From assembly GCF_030812775.1 (NCBI RefSeq), contig NZ_JAUSTI010000001.1:124001-188000 (forward strand): a stretch of DNA of 64,000 nt. The letters are read 5' to 3'. Origin of the DNA: Paenibacillus tundrae (lineage in GTDB: Bacteria; Bacillota; Bacilli; Paenibacillales; Paenibacillaceae). The position numbers were made by a program, and so were the translations under genes. How positions within the stretch are numbered: position 1 is the stretch's first letter; each line of letters begins with the position of its first letter. Positions 16,713 through 24,716 of this stretch are shown piece after piece. A model generated the notes under the pieces. The model was not told the origin of the DNA, made no database searches, and saw only the letters and a list, made by a program, of their open reading frames with translations.

Positions 16713-17672
16713 TTGGCGCGATTACGCGAAATTAAAAAGAGTTACGGAAGTGCGCGTCCGGGATGGCGTGAGGTATTGGCGGATTTTCTGGCGCATAAGC
16801 GATTAGACGACGGGGTGGGCGAGCAAACTTTAACGGACTATACGAACGCGGTAGAGCTGCTATTTAAACGGTATCCTAACGCATGGGATACGGAGGCTTC
16901 GCTTAAAGACGCGTGCTTCGGACATTTCTCCGGAGAGATGGCGCCGGCTACGTTTAATAACCGCCTTGTGTATATCCGCGCATTCTTTAAATACTGCATA
17001 AGCGAAGGGTATCTATCGGTAAATCCGCTGGAACATACGAAGAAAAGGAAGACCGGTAATCGAGCGGTGGCGGTCGAAACCGACGTGTTAAAGGCGTTGC
17101 TCGCGGCGCCGGATCAGCGGACGTTTGTAGGACTTCGCGACTTCACGTTAATCGTACTTACGCTAGACACCGGCATACGTCCGTCGGAGGCGTTGAGCTT
17201 AATACCGCAGGATTTTAAGTTATCTCTAAAGGAAGTTCATATTCCGGCGGACGTCGCAAAGAATCGTAGTGCGCGTACATTGCCGCTATCTGATATGACT
17301 ACGAAGTCCATGCGGAAACTAATCTCCGTCAGGGACGACGAGTGGGATGAAGATACTCCGATATTTTGTTCGTACGAGGGACGTCCGTTGAATAGGCATA
17401 CCTGGGGTGACCGCATGGAGATATATTGTAAGAAGATAGGCGTGCATGTTCGTCCGTATGACCTTCGGCACGTGTTCGCCTTAGAGTTCTTGCGTAACGG
17501 GGCCAGTTCTTTCGCAGTACAGAAGTCCTTAGGACATTCCTCCATGGAGATGACGCGCAGATACGTGTCCTTAGTAAACAACGATCTGAAAGCCGAGCAC
17601 GCCAAAGCCAGTCCAATCGACCGATTACTTTCGAAGCCTAAGGCGAAACGTAATACGAAATTAAAACGATAA
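16713..17672 (+). CDS. int: Tyrosine recombinase / integrase
   Basis: About 319 residues. N-terminal SAM-like DNA-binding helices (about 30-110) and a catalytic domain with Arg156 in TGIRPSEAL, YDLRH with Arg252, LGHSSMEMTRRY with His275 and nucleophile Tyr284. The usual first His of the HxLRH box is Tyr, as in many phage enzymes. I chose TTG 16713 because GGAGAGGGG lies 12 nt upstream; GTG 16701 is possible. It would integrate the element into the adjacent tRNA-Leu. No excisionase is recognised next to it. A strong terminator follows. Confidence 0.92.
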   Translation: MARLREIKKSYGSARPGWREVLADFLAHKRLDDGVGEQTLTDYTNAVELLFKRYPNAWDTEASLKDACFGHFSGEMAPATFNNRLVYIRAFFKYCISEGYLSVNPLEHTKKRKTGNRAVAVETDVLKALLAAPDQRTFVGLRDFTLIVLTLDTGIRPSEALSLIPQDFKLSLKEVHIPADVAKNRSARTLPLSDMTTKSMRKLISVRDDEWDEDTPIFCSYEGRPLNRHTWGDRMEIYCKKIGVHVRPYDLRHVFALEFLRNGASSFAVQKSLGHSSMEMTRRYVSLVNNDLKAEHAKASPIDRLLSKPKAKRNTKLKR

Positions 17673-17676
17673 ACAT

Positions 17677-17713
17677 TAACGCATGTCTCTTTTGAGGCGT
17701 GCGTTATTTTTTT
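17677..17713 (+). terminator. Terminator of the integrase gene
   Basis: TAACGCATGTCTC pairs with GAGGCGTGCGTTA across a TTTT loop, then TTTTTTT. Isolates integrase expression from the early promoter that follows immediately. Confidence 0.85.
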
Positions 17714-17719
17714 GTTGCG

Positions 17720-17760
17720 ATGTCCCAATCTGCGTAATTCGTGTCCTTATATAATACATG
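17720..17760 (+). promoter_or_regulatory. Prophage promoter element, copy 1 of 3
   Basis: ATGTCCCAAT, 10 variable bases, then TTCGTGTCCTTATATAAT. The two TGTCC units are direct repeats 21 bp apart (two helical turns) and the -10-like TATAAT ends about 32 bp before the next ATG. Other copies are at 27763 and 41095. No SigA -35 is present at the proper distance, so an activator, repressor or special sigma is expected. Confidence 0.7.
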
Positions 17761-17786
17761 AAGCAAATCGGAAAGGAGACGGAGAC

Positions 17787-18794
17787 ATGGCGAAAGGGAA
17801 ACGCGCTGAGATCGTTAAGATTATGGTAGACGGCGTTGGGGTTGATGCGAAAGTGTGTACGAAATGCCACGAAACTAAAGCACTATCAGCTTTTCGCGTT
17901 AAAGCAAATGGAATTGGCGGACGGGACGCTTCTTGTGCACTGTGCCGTTCTATAGACGACTTGACTCGTAGGGTAATTCGGGCTAAACGCGAAGGACGTG
18001 ATTACCACTTTATTCGTAGATATCAACTCGAAGAGATTGCAGTTAACGGAGTTACCACAATGGCCAAACGGTGCAGTGACTGTGGTGAGTTAAAGCAACT
18101 CTCAAACTACACTCCAAGTGACTCTGGTAAGGGAGGCGTAATGTCCTATTGCAAGGTCTGCGGATCAATTAGGGCTGCTAGGTGGAGAGAAGAAAATCAG
18201 GACCGTAAGAAAGCAGTCGACGGTCACTGGAAGCGAGAGAACAAAGAACGCGTTCAGGCTCACGCCCACAAAAGAAAGTCTCGCGTTAAGGAACTTCCAG
18301 ACACACTGACTTCACGTGGGTGGTTTGACGTACTATTCATGTTCGATAAACGGTGCGCGCTTACCTCGGTGTTGTATGGAGTCACTATGGAGCATTGGAT
18401 TCCGTTTAACGCGGGTCATGGCGGTAATGTTCCTGGGAACGTATATCCGCTAATTAACGCGCTCAACACGTCAATGGGTACTTCTAACCCTTTCGAATGG
18501 TTCGAAGCGAACAGGCAACGCTTCGAACTCGATCAATCTCGTTTCGACGCGCTAGTCGGCAAACTCGCGTCTCAGAACGGTTTGACTCCGGAAGAGTTCC
18601 GCAGATTCACGTATTGGTGCTTCGATAATCCGCGCACAGTCGAACAGATTGCGGTGGATAACGAACGCTACGGATACAAAAAGTCATCGCTAGAAATATG
18701 GCGCGAACAGACGGGATTACCGTTTCCGATAGCTGTAGACTTCGGAAATACAACGCTTAACAACGATATTACGCGAAAGGAGGTCGCAGCATGA
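17787..18794 (+). CDS. Zinc-finger HNH-like endonuclease
   Basis: 335 residues. Two CxxC...CxxC zinc ribbons (CTKCHETKALSAFR...CALC and CSDCGELKQLSNYT...CKVC) form the DNA-reading N-terminus. The C-terminal part resembles HNH nucleases: CALTSVLYGVTMEHWIPF followed by NVYPLINALN, where the EHWIP triplet stands in for the HNH His/Asp motif. Free-standing endonucleases of this type are common in phages as homing enzymes. AAAGGAGACGGAGAC precedes the ATG at 17787. It is the first gene behind promoter copy 1 and overlaps the next by ATGA. Confidence 0.7.
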   Translation: MAKGKRAEIVKIMVDGVGVDAKVCTKCHETKALSAFRVKANGIGGRDASCALCRSIDDLTRRVIRAKREGRDYHFIRRYQLEEIAVNGVTTMAKRCSDCGELKQLSNYTPSDSGKGGVMSYCKVCGSIRAARWREENQDRKKAVDGHWKRENKERVQAHAHKRKSRVKELPDTLTSRGWFDVLFMFDKRCALTSVLYGVTMEHWIPFNAGHGGNVPGNVYPLINALNTSMGTSNPFEWFEANRQRFELDQSRFDALVGKLASQNGLTPEEFRRFTYWCFDNPRTVEQIAVDNERYGYKKSSLEIWREQTGLPFPIAVDFGNTTLNNDITRKEVAA

Positions 18795-19297
18795 GCACGC
18801 CATTACCTAACGATAAGCAGACGCTACTCGATGCGCCTAGCGGATTCGAAGTGTATAACCGCGAGCTAGTCCGCAAGGTATTTCCGCGCATCATACGTGA
18901 GGTTTACGACGTGGCATACGCAGGCTCTCGCCAACGCAAACCGGAGATCCGCGATATCTATTCGTTCTATTTTACGCTGCAGTCATACATCGACGGCAAC
19001 TATCTCCGCGCAGATGGAACGGTAAACGATCGATTCGGCGCGTGCTTCATCTCGTACGATACGTTGACGGGAACACTGCGGATCGAGCGTAATCGCATCA
19101 AGTATCTCGCGGACATACTCGAAGCTAACGGGATTATACGGACGGCTACGAGGTGGGAGAGTACGCGTAAGTTCAAGTGGTATTTCCCGTCATACTGCCC
19201 GCGTGTCTCCGATAATGGATACGTGGTCGACGAGGACGGGGCGGAGGTGATTCCGGATATCAGCGTCTATGCGGCGCGGAGGAAGCGTACGGGATAG
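18791..19297 (+). CDS. Winged-helix replication-initiator-like protein (module 1)
   Basis: 168 residues. The centre holds a winged-helix unit: FISYDTLTGTLRIERNRIK then LADILEANGIIRTA, followed by a basic wing ending KFKWYFPSYCP. The gene at 54493 has the same arrangement (GIGRNRIK, SVLEAVGLVKSA, KLYYPQYY), so the two are paralogues. Both are followed by three tandem repeats and a shared 56-bp element, which is why I read them as origin-binding initiators. Stop TAG is directly followed by TAA. Function as a general regulator is an alternative. Confidence 0.6.
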   Translation: MSTPLPNDKQTLLDAPSGFEVYNRELVRKVFPRIIREVYDVAYAGSRQRKPEIRDIYSFYFTLQSYIDGNYLRADGTVNDRFGACFISYDTLTGTLRIERNRIKYLADILEANGIIRTATRWESTRKFKWYFPSYCPRVSDNGYVVDEDGAEVIPDISVYAARRKRTG

Positions 19298-19298
19298 T

Positions 19299-19363
19299 AA
19301 GTATGCCTGAGACCGACTAAGGTAAGTATGCCTAAGACATACCACCGGAAGTATGCCTAGGGC
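19299..19363 (+). repeat. Three 25-bp iterons after the initiator gene
   Basis: AAGTATGCCTGAGAC at 19299, AAGTATGCCTAAGAC at 19324 and AAGTATGCCTAGGGC at 19349: an identical 10-bp core with exact 25-bp spacing, beginning two bases after the initiator stop. Spacing of just over two helical turns is typical of initiator binding sites. Confidence 0.8.
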
Positions 19364-19409
19364 AGACTGTAAAGATAGAAAGGTTTTAAAAGAGAAAGAT
19401 GTAAAAGAG

Positions 19410-19465
19410 AAACAAAACATTACCGCTTAGTTGATTTTGCTACCGCAAACTAAACTGCGCGGGAC
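19410..19465 (+). repeat. 56-bp element, copy 1 (origin-like)
   Basis: Runs from AAACAAAACATTACCGC to AACTGCGCGGGAC and matches 55024-55079 at 52 of 56 bases. It contains the partly self-complementary TTAGTTGATTTTGC/GCAAACTAA. Just after it, GCGCGGG (19457) and CCCGCGC (19488) can pair. AT-rich purine tracts separate it from the iterons, as in unwinding regions. The whole 19298-19589 interval has no gene. Confidence 0.75.
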
Positions 19466-19589
19466 GAAGTAGATAAGAACACTTTTACCCGCGCGGTAAA
19501 CATGATACGGAGCCAAAGGCGACGGCGAGTATGAACGAAGTGAATCGCGAGCATATACGCACTTATAAAAGAAACGGAGGAATCACGTT

Positions 19590-20123
19590 ATGTCTAACCG
19601 CAGCCTTACCGCATGCTTCACCGGCCACCGCCCGAACAAACTCGGCGGCTACAACGAAAGCAACGCGATTATGGCCGACGTAAAAACCCGCTTAGAAAGC
19701 GCCATCGACTACGCATTAGATTCGCTCGACATCACAACGTTCATTTCCGGAACGGCACTCGGCGTAGATATGATTGCGGCGGAACTCGTTCTAAAGAAGC
19801 GCGAACAGTTTCCGCGTTACGGTATCCGCCTAATCGCCGCAGTCCCATTCGAAGGACAGGAACGCATGTGGCCGGACACCTCGCAAGATCGTTGGCACGA
19901 TATACTGGCGCAAGCTGACGCGGTTGAGTACGTATGTGAACCGGGTTATGCCGCGTGGAAGATGCAGAAGCTCAACGCGTGGATGGTCGATAACTCATCG
20001 CTTGTAATCGCGGTATGGGACGGAACAAAAGGCGGAACCGGAAATTGCGTAGATTACGCGAGGAAAGCGGAACACAAGCCGCGCATCATCCGAATTGATC
20101 CGCTAAAGGACGGTCGCTTATGA
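19590..20123 (+). CDS. YpsA-like SLOG (DUF1273) protein
   Basis: 177 residues. GHRPNKLGGY near the N-terminus, the Rossmann phosphate motif SGTALGVDMIAAE and WDGTKGGTGNCVDYA near the C-terminus place it in the YpsA/DUF1273 branch of the SLOG superfamily, which binds nucleotides or their derivatives; B. subtilis YpsA affects cell division. In phages such proteins may sense or process ADP-ribose-type ligands. AACGGAGG lies 11 nt before the ATG. First of the early gene run after the origin-like region. Confidence 0.8.
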   Translation: MSNRSLTACFTGHRPNKLGGYNESNAIMADVKTRLESAIDYALDSLDITTFISGTALGVDMIAAELVLKKREQFPRYGIRLIAAVPFEGQERMWPDTSQDRWHDILAQADAVEYVCEPGYAAWKMQKLNAWMVDNSSLVIAVWDGTKGGTGNCVDYARKAEHKPRIIRIDPLKDGRL

Positions 20124-20263
20124 TTCGCCCTAACCGCTTACTCGTCGCAATCCTCATCGTTTATCTCCTTGCAATTACCGCAATAATCGCGTGGATTTAC
20201 GTCGATTACGCGTCGCTAGTCACAAATATACCGGAGGTGTTTCCGCATGTTAAACCACGTTAA
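20120..20263 (+). CDS. Small membrane protein, 47 aa
   Basis: MIRPNRLLVAILIVYLLA continues into one hydrophobic helix (about 7-27) followed by a short polar tail. ATGA overlap with the SLOG gene and a 17-bp overlap with the next gene show tight coupling. Function unknown. Confidence 0.6.
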   Translation: MIRPNRLLVAILIVYLLAITAIIAWIYVDYASLVTNIPEVFPHVKPR

Positions 20264-20597
20264 AATCACGGCAAATTACGCGCTCAAATCGGACGCTAAT
20301 AACTTCGTCGTTCTACAGCGCAAACTCGTTGACCCTACGAAAGCGCCCGGATATAAAAGGGAGCCCGATCAACCGGCTCCCGTGATCCGCGAACGTTGGG
20401 ACGAAATCGCATATTATCCGCTAACGACCGCAGGTCTGACCGCGCTTATCGATAGCGTGAGGATGCGGACGGCAACCGAGTATAACGCGGAGAACTTGAC
20501 GGAACTCGGCGCAGCGATCCGATATGCGACGGCGGAGATTATCGCGGCTGTTAACGCTGGCTTAGCGCCTGAATTTAGCGTCAAATTAGGCGCGTAG
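20247..20597 (+). CDS. Hypothetical early protein, 116 aa
   Basis: No family recognised. Begins MLNHVKITANYALKSDANNF with a beta-strand-rich first half (VLQRKLVDP, ERWDEIAYYPLT) and a helical C-terminus (TAEIIAAVNAGL). CCGGAGGTG lies 10 nt before the ATG. Ends TAG. Confidence 0.65.
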   Translation: MLNHVKITANYALKSDANNFVVLQRKLVDPTKAPGYKREPDQPAPVIRERWDEIAYYPLTTAGLTALIDSVRMRTATEYNAENLTELGAAIRYATAEIIAAVNAGLAPEFSVKLGA

Positions 20598-20605
20598 AGG
20601 TAGGC

Positions 20606-20644
20606 GGAGGGTATTCGGTAGGGTGCGAAGCTAAGACGCTAATA
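20606..20644 (+). repeat. Intergenic repeat, copy 1
   Basis: GGAGGGTATTCGGTAGGGT continues into a small GCG/CGC hairpin (GCGAAGCTAAGACGCTAAT). A matching element is at 56999-57038; both are non-coding and lie just before a gene with its own ribosome-binding site, which suggests a promoter, operator or leader. Confidence 0.6.
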
Positions 20645-20673
20645 TCACGGTTAAATTACGGGAGGGCTAACGT

Positions 20674-20931
20674 ATGAGTAATGGAAATGAAGCACGTATG
20701 ATTTACGAGGGTATGCAGGAGAATTACGCGGAATTAATCGATGCCTCGGAAAACGGAGTGACAACGGTTCCGATTCGTACCGCGATTAGGCTTGCAGATA
20801 TCGGAAAAGCAATCGCATTGGAATTAGTTAAGGAGCGCGCCAAATCGGATGAGAGAGCGAAGTTAACAAGCGAAATATCTGACGCGTTTGATAGGATGGT
20901 GGCGCGTGTGGGTACGGCAGGACGATATTAA
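20674..20931 (+). CDS. Hypothetical helical protein, 85 aa
   Basis: Helical, with IRTAIRLADIGKAIALELVK in the middle; no recognised family. GGGAGGG precedes the ATG. First gene after the intergenic repeat, so it may start a new transcript. Confidence 0.6.
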   Translation: MSNGNEARMIYEGMQENYAELIDASENGVTTVPIRTAIRLADIGKAIALELVKERAKSDERAKLTSEISDAFDRMVARVGTAGRY

Positions 20932-20949
20932 AACGGAGGTGGCCGTGAT

Positions 20950-21351
20950 ATGAAGAAAGTGGAGTTACTTGCGGAACAGGAACGCTTACTCAAACGCGCA
21001 AATGAACTTGCGCAGCTCCATTGGGGCGTGGATTATACGGGAACTTTGCGCTTATTAAGGTATCGATGGAAACAAACACAGGCGCTATTCATGTTCAGTA
21101 GATCGGACACCTCACTACAGGAAATCCGTATGTCAGCGCCAACAAATGCAGATTTAACTCCGGAGGAAATCGAAGCTAATCTCCTCCACGAACTCGTACA
21201 TTGGCGCCTGTGGTCGCAAGGTCTTCCCGCTGGAGACGAAGAACGCGAGTTTGTAGCGGAGGCAATCCGGGTAGGTGCTTCGATTTCCCATGCGAAGAGA
21301 GCGCGGGAAGCTTACGAAAAATACTTGGAGGAAGCGGGAGTGGTCGCGTGA
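20950..21351 (+). CDS. SprT-like zinc metallopeptidase
   Basis: 133 residues with HELVHW (His80, Glu81, His84) inside EEIEANLLHELVHWRL, and a downstream Glu (EFVAEAIRVG) as a candidate third ligand. This is the zincin active site of SprT-like proteins; the family acts on proteins crosslinked to DNA in eukaryotes, but phage versions are uncharacterised. AACGGAGGTGG precedes the ATG. Coupled to the next gene by GTGA. Confidence 0.75.
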   Translation: MKKVELLAEQERLLKRANELAQLHWGVDYTGTLRLLRYRWKQTQALFMFSRSDTSLQEIRMSAPTNADLTPEEIEANLLHELVHWRLWSQGLPAGDEEREFVAEAIRVGASISHAKRAREAYEKYLEEAGVVA

Positions 21352-21692
21352 GTAGTGACGCTATGTTCACGAATTTCCGCCGAACGTTCCACCCAACGCT
21401 GGAAGAGCGGAGGCGCGCGGAAGCGTTCCTGGCGCGAATCGAACGCGAGGAATCCGATTATTTCCGTAGCCACGGATTTAACGATACGGACATCGAAATT
21501 ATCCGCGCAATCGAATCGGAAGAAACATCGCAGCTAAGCCGGTTCCAATCGTATTCGAGCCGATGGAGCTTGCTTACTAACGGAATAATTACGATAGACA
21601 ACGTGAGAAACGATATTAAACGGAGGATTAACGGAAATGAACAACGTACCAACATTCGAAACAATCGACGATATCATCGAATATTATCGTAA
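21348..21692 (+). CDS. Hypothetical charged protein, 114 aa
   Basis: Highly charged and helical (HPTLEERRRAEAFLARIERE, then IEIIRAIESEETSQLS). GTG start overlaps the previous stop; ATG 21363 is an alternative. No known family. The 3' end overlaps the 28-aa gene at 21637 by 56 bp in another frame. Confidence 0.55.
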   Translation: MSSDAMFTNFRRTFHPTLEERRRAEAFLARIEREESDYFRSHGFNDTDIEIIRAIESEETSQLSRFQSYSSRWSLLTNGIITIDNVRNDIKRRINGNEQRTNIRNNRRYHRILS

Positions 21693-21723
21693 ACAAAACG
21701 GAGAAGGTGACGCAGATGAGTAA
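21637..21723 (+). CDS. Acidic micro-protein, 28 aa
   Basis: MNNVPTFETIDDIIEYYRKQ followed by NGEGDADE; very acidic. AACGGAGGATTAACGGAA precedes the ATG, a proper ribosome-binding site. Overlaps both neighbours, as phage micro-genes often do. Confidence 0.5.
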   Translation: MNNVPTFETIDDIIEYYRKQNGEGDADE

Positions 21724-22087
21724 CGTAAATAAACCGGTAATTCCCGCAGAGATTGCGGAATTGATCGAGAACATGCGCAAAGCTGGCGTAACAAATCAGG
21801 AAATGACGCGTGTAGCGCAAGGTCACACGCTGCTTCCGGTACACACCGACGTTCTAACGTCTATCCCGTTCGACACGTTGCTGGCCGCGCTGGTTAACGG
21901 GTATGAACGGGAGTTGACGGAGGAGCAGAGAATGGCGCGGATAAAGCGCGAGCTCACAAGCGATTACATCACACACAGAACCGGAATGGGACGATACGAT
22001 AACGCATATGAAGATAAAGCGTACGCTGACGGGATTGAGCGTGCACTAGATGCGGTCGGTGTCAAGATCGAAGGAGTGAACGCGTGA
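21716..22087 (+). CDS. Hypothetical protein, 123 aa
   Basis: No family recognised; N-terminal helix PVIPAEIAELIENMRKAG and a C-terminal DGIERALDAVGVKI motif resemble generic early phage proteins. GGAGAAGGTG lies 6 nt before ATG 21716; GTG 21707 is less well placed. Confidence 0.6.
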   Translation: MSNVNKPVIPAEIAELIENMRKAGVTNQEMTRVAQGHTLLPVHTDVLTSIPFDTLLAALVNGYERELTEEQRMARIKRELTSDYITHRTGMGRYDNAYEDKAYADGIERALDAVGVKIEGVNA

Positions 22088-22275
22088 TGATGGCGAAGGT
22101 TGAGCGAGTGGTAACGCGAATAGCCATAGTATACTTCGCTCTCGGACTTCTGACCGCGCTTATTACGTGGGGCTGGTTTTCGATGAAGCTCGGAGAGTTC
22201 GTGTTGTGCGCAATATTCTGGCCGGTTTTCGCTGCGGGATATATTTACGTAGGGATTGGCGGAGTGATTTCGTAA
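22087..22275 (+). CDS. Two-helix membrane protein, 62 aa
   Basis: Two hydrophobic segments (about 8-28 and 36-60) with a short polar turn. AAGGAGTG lies 10 nt before tandem ATG codons (22087 and 22090); TGATG coupling with the preceding gene. Function unknown. Confidence 0.6.
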   Translation: MMAKVERVVTRIAIVYFALGLLTALITWGWFSMKLGEFVLCAIFWPVFAAGYIYVGIGGVIS

Positions 22276-22314
22276 TTCTACGTAAAAACTAGGAATACGG
22301 AGAAAAACGGAGCA

Positions 22315-22384
22315 TTGCAGTAAAAACTGCAACATAACGCAGATCAGCGTCAGCTCACTCGCCAGTTTGGCGGAATCTGATCTG
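22315..22384. other. Compact hairpin block upstream of a promoter
   Basis: Hairpin 1: TTGCAG/CTGCAA with a 6-nt loop (22315-22332). Hairpin 2: outer CAGATCAG/CTGATCTG (22340-22347 and 22377-22384) enclosing CGCCA-GTT-TGGCG (22360-22372). A 15-nt string GAAAAACGGAGCATT just before it recurs at 24458. May be a transcript end, a small RNA or an operator. Confidence 0.5.
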
Positions 22385-22436
22385 AAATGCGCAGATGTCA
22401 CGCAGATTATTTTTCCAAAATCGCCGAATTTGCGCT

Positions 22437-22466
22437 TTGAAAGAAACGCGCTAGTCCACTTATACT
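22437..22466 (+). promoter_or_regulatory. SigA-type promoter
   Basis: TTGAAA, an 18-bp spacer and TATACT, ending 18 bp before the ATG at 22484. Confidence 0.55.
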
Positions 22467-22483
22467 ACGAAGGTGTCAACGAG

Positions 22484-22921
22484 ATGACAACGGAAACTAA
22501 ACGGGATCTGCAGGCGGATCTTGCATTATGTAACGCAGCTTCACCGGGGCCGTGGTTTGTATCCGGCAATGATGAGCGGCCCGTAACCTCTAATAATTAC
22601 GATATTTTCTACGCCAGAGGAAGCGAGTTAGCTTACGTAGGCATCGCGTGTGAAGACGAAGAGTTCATCGCAGAATCACGCGAAGGATGGCCGGAATCGA
22701 TACGTAGAGCGATCGCGGCTGAGGAAAAACTAACGCAACTTGTGACCGCGCTTGAATCTAAGATTTCTATGTTAGATACGCGAATTGACCGAAGAAATGG
22801 GCCGTGTTATTTTGACGAATCCGAAACGGTCAGCCGGATGCACGCGGAGGCTTACGTGTATGAGCGGGTATTAGCGATGATCGAGAGGGAGGTGTCTGCC
22901 GATGCTACGCTGGATGTTTAA
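22484..22921 (+). CDS. Ead/Ea22-like phage protein, 145 aa
   Basis: The order LCNAASPGPWFV, then DEEFIAESREGWPESIRRAI, then a C-terminal helical tail is a pattern shared by many phage and actinobacterial Ead/Ea22-like proteins of unknown function. ATG 22484 has AAGGTG 9 nt upstream; the frame is open further 5' but through the hairpin block. Overlaps the next gene by 20 bp. Confidence 0.6.
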   Translation: MTTETKRDLQADLALCNAASPGPWFVSGNDERPVTSNNYDIFYARGSELAYVGIACEDEEFIAESREGWPESIRRAIAAEEKLTQLVTALESKISMLDTRIDRRNGPCYFDESETVSRMHAEAYVYERVLAMIEREVSADATLDV

Positions 22922-23138
22922 ACGTACACAAAAGCCGCCAAAACCGATCTGCTTTCACGAGTGGTTCCTCGTAGACATGCGGATAGTCGACAGTTATATC
23001 TTTAACGACTCGCCAGAAGTCCGTTATGAAATCGTATGTAAATCGTGCGAGACGCGTAAATCGCTCGATAAATACGAGTACCATAAGTTTTGCGAAGTGT
23101 TCGACGTTAAAGGAGGTCGCGAAGATGCCACGCGCTAA
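22902..23138 (+). CDS. Small zinc-site protein, 78 aa
   Basis: Begins MLRWMFKRTQKPPKP; CFHEW and VCKSCETRKSLDKYEYHKFC provide a possible Cys/His metal site. GGGAGGTG precedes the ATG. No assigned family. Confidence 0.55.
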   Translation: MLRWMFKRTQKPPKPICFHEWFLVDMRIVDSYIFNDSPEVRYEIVCKSCETRKSLDKYEYHKFCEVFDVKGGREDATR

Positions 23139-23559
23139 AAAGCCGCCGAAGCCGAAGATCACCGCAGACCAACGCAAGGACTGGCGCAACCTTCCGCTTG
23201 AACACTGGAAAACGCCGACCGTCCACGCTATGGTCGCCGATCTCAACCGCGAGCAATACGAAGTGAACACGTACATTCCACTGCGCGGCTGGTCATTCGA
23301 ACAAGGCGTAATCAAACGCGCACTAACGCAATATGGTGCGGAAGCCTTACGCGAAACAATAACGCGAGCATTCCGGGAACATCGAGTATCGCCACAGTAT
23401 CCGCAATTGACGGCCGGATTTTTGATCGCGTATCTCTTGCCGAGGATAATGCCGCAGGTACTCGCGGAACAGGCGAGGGCATCTAAACAGGCGGAGTATT
23501 GCGGTAATAGTGCGGATAACAACCCGTTGACTGACGATGAGATTATCGATTTATTTTAA
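23125..23559 (+). CDS. Hypothetical protein before helicase loader, 144 aa
   Basis: Starts MPRAKKPPKPKITADQRKDW, basic, followed by HWKTPTVHAMVADLN and a helical C-terminus ending TDDEIIDLF. AGGAGG lies 9 nt before the ATG. Its position next to the helicase loader suggests a replication accessory role, which is inference. Confidence 0.6.
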   Translation: MPRAKKPPKPKITADQRKDWRNLPLEHWKTPTVHAMVADLNREQYEVNTYIPLRGWSFEQGVIKRALTQYGAEALRETITRAFREHRVSPQYPQLTAGFLIAYLLPRIMPQVLAEQARASKQAEYCGNSADNNPLTDDEIIDLF

Positions 23560-23674
23560 CGGGTGATTTATCCAGAATGTGGACAGTAATAAAAGGCGAC
23601 GATAATCATCCGAAAATCAGCCGCTAAACATCCGCAAGCAAACCGAGATTACGCTACAGTTAGGAGGGACGCAA

Positions 23675-24451
23675 TTGTCCAACGCTAAAAACTGCATACT
23701 CGCGCAGCACTGTTCGTTAGCGGGCGGCGCGCAATGTACGAAGTTATGTCCGAGCTATATCGCTAACCACGGCTTAAACGGCGCAGGCGGACGTGTAGGC
23801 GCGGCAAACCTACCGTCAGGATATCGCGGCTTAACGTTAGCCAACTCACCAGCACGCGAAGGGCAGGCCGGCCTCTATCGTGCGATGGACGCTTACGTAA
23901 AGACGTTCGCGCGCCAATTCGAAGTGGAGCCGGATGAGCCGATCAAATCGCTGTATTTTTATAGTGACGCGCCAGGCACCGGAAAGACTACGACGGCGGC
24001 CGCAATTATCGGCGAATACATCGTACGTCATTATATCGGATCAATCCAGCGCAACAGGCAAGCGCTCGATCGGCCGGCGTATTTCCTCGATGTAAACGCG
24101 TGGCAGACGCTCTATAACGAGTTCAACCGGTCAAGAGTACCGGATGACATTGCGGAGCCAGCAGCACGCCAATTTTACTCGCAAATGCAGCACGCTAAAT
24201 CTGCGCCTTTTGCGGTGCTCGACGACATCGGCGTACGTGACGTGACGGAAGGATTTCGCGGAGATTTGCACGCGATAATTAACCACCGCGTGACTAACGA
24301 ATTGGTGACGATATTTACGTCTAACGTTGCGCTGAAAGACTTAAATACGGTGTTTCGCGAAATCACACCGCGGCTCGTTGACCGGATGCGTGCGCAATGT
24401 ATCGAGCGCGAGTTTGTCGGAATTAGTCACCGCGGGATAAGAAGCGCGTGA
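23675..24451 (+). CDS. DnaC/DnaI-type helicase loader (AAA+)
   Basis: 258 residues. N-terminal Cys cluster (CILAQHC...CTKLC) fits a zinc-binding helicase-contact domain. The AAA+ core has Walker A SDAPGTGKTTT, Walker B FAVLDDIGVRD and sensor region IFTSNVALKDL, with an arginine-containing VDRMRAQ helix. It would load the DnaB-like helicase encoded next. TTG start 23675 follows AGGAGGGACGCAA. The intergenic region after it is dense in operators. Confidence 0.8.
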   Translation: MSNAKNCILAQHCSLAGGAQCTKLCPSYIANHGLNGAGGRVGAANLPSGYRGLTLANSPAREGQAGLYRAMDAYVKTFARQFEVEPDEPIKSLYFYSDAPGTGKTTTAAAIIGEYIVRHYIGSIQRNRQALDRPAYFLDVNAWQTLYNEFNRSRVPDDIAEPAARQFYSQMQHAKSAPFAVLDDIGVRDVTEGFRGDLHAIINHRVTNELVTIFTSNVALKDLNTVFREITPRLVDRMRAQCIEREFVGISHRGIRSA

Positions 24452-24487
24452 AATCGAAAAACGGAGCATTCGGGAGTATTCGGGAGG

Positions 24488-24663
24488 TGCCAATGTAGTG
24501 AGCTCACAGGGTTGGCATTCAGTTCGACAAAATACGACTTGACATTATGATTGACAATCATATTTTGACCCCGATTTTACCTAAATTCGTCCAATTAATT
24601 ACGTAAATTGGAATCAGTGTCGAACCCATATTTTGTTGTCAAGAGGGAATTTTGTCCTAATAT
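24488..24663 (+). promoter_or_regulatory. Operator-dense control region of the helicase gene
   Basis: Contains TGCCAA/TTGGCA arms around GTGAGCTCAC (24488-24517), the perfect palindrome TATGATTGACAATCATA (24546-24562), CCAATT/AATTGG arms (24591-24611), and a SigA-like promoter TTGTCA-N16-TAATAT (24636-24663). Two TTGACA boxes (24539, 24551) overlap the second palindrome. Likely several regulators act on helicase transcription. Confidence 0.6.
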
Positions 24664-24716
24664 GAGGTTTGACGGAAAGTACCGACACAGTGTAAAACAG
24701 GAGGTGTAAGGAAATC

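Noticed and set aside
17562..17575. Fourth TGTCC promoter element inside the integrase gene
   Set aside because: Only CGTGTCCTTA matches; the first block is missing and the bases are explained by coding sequence.
19299..19363. CRISPR-like array from the three 25-bp repeats
   Set aside because: Only a 10-15 bp core repeats, spacers are about 10 bp and no cas gene is near; iterons fit better.
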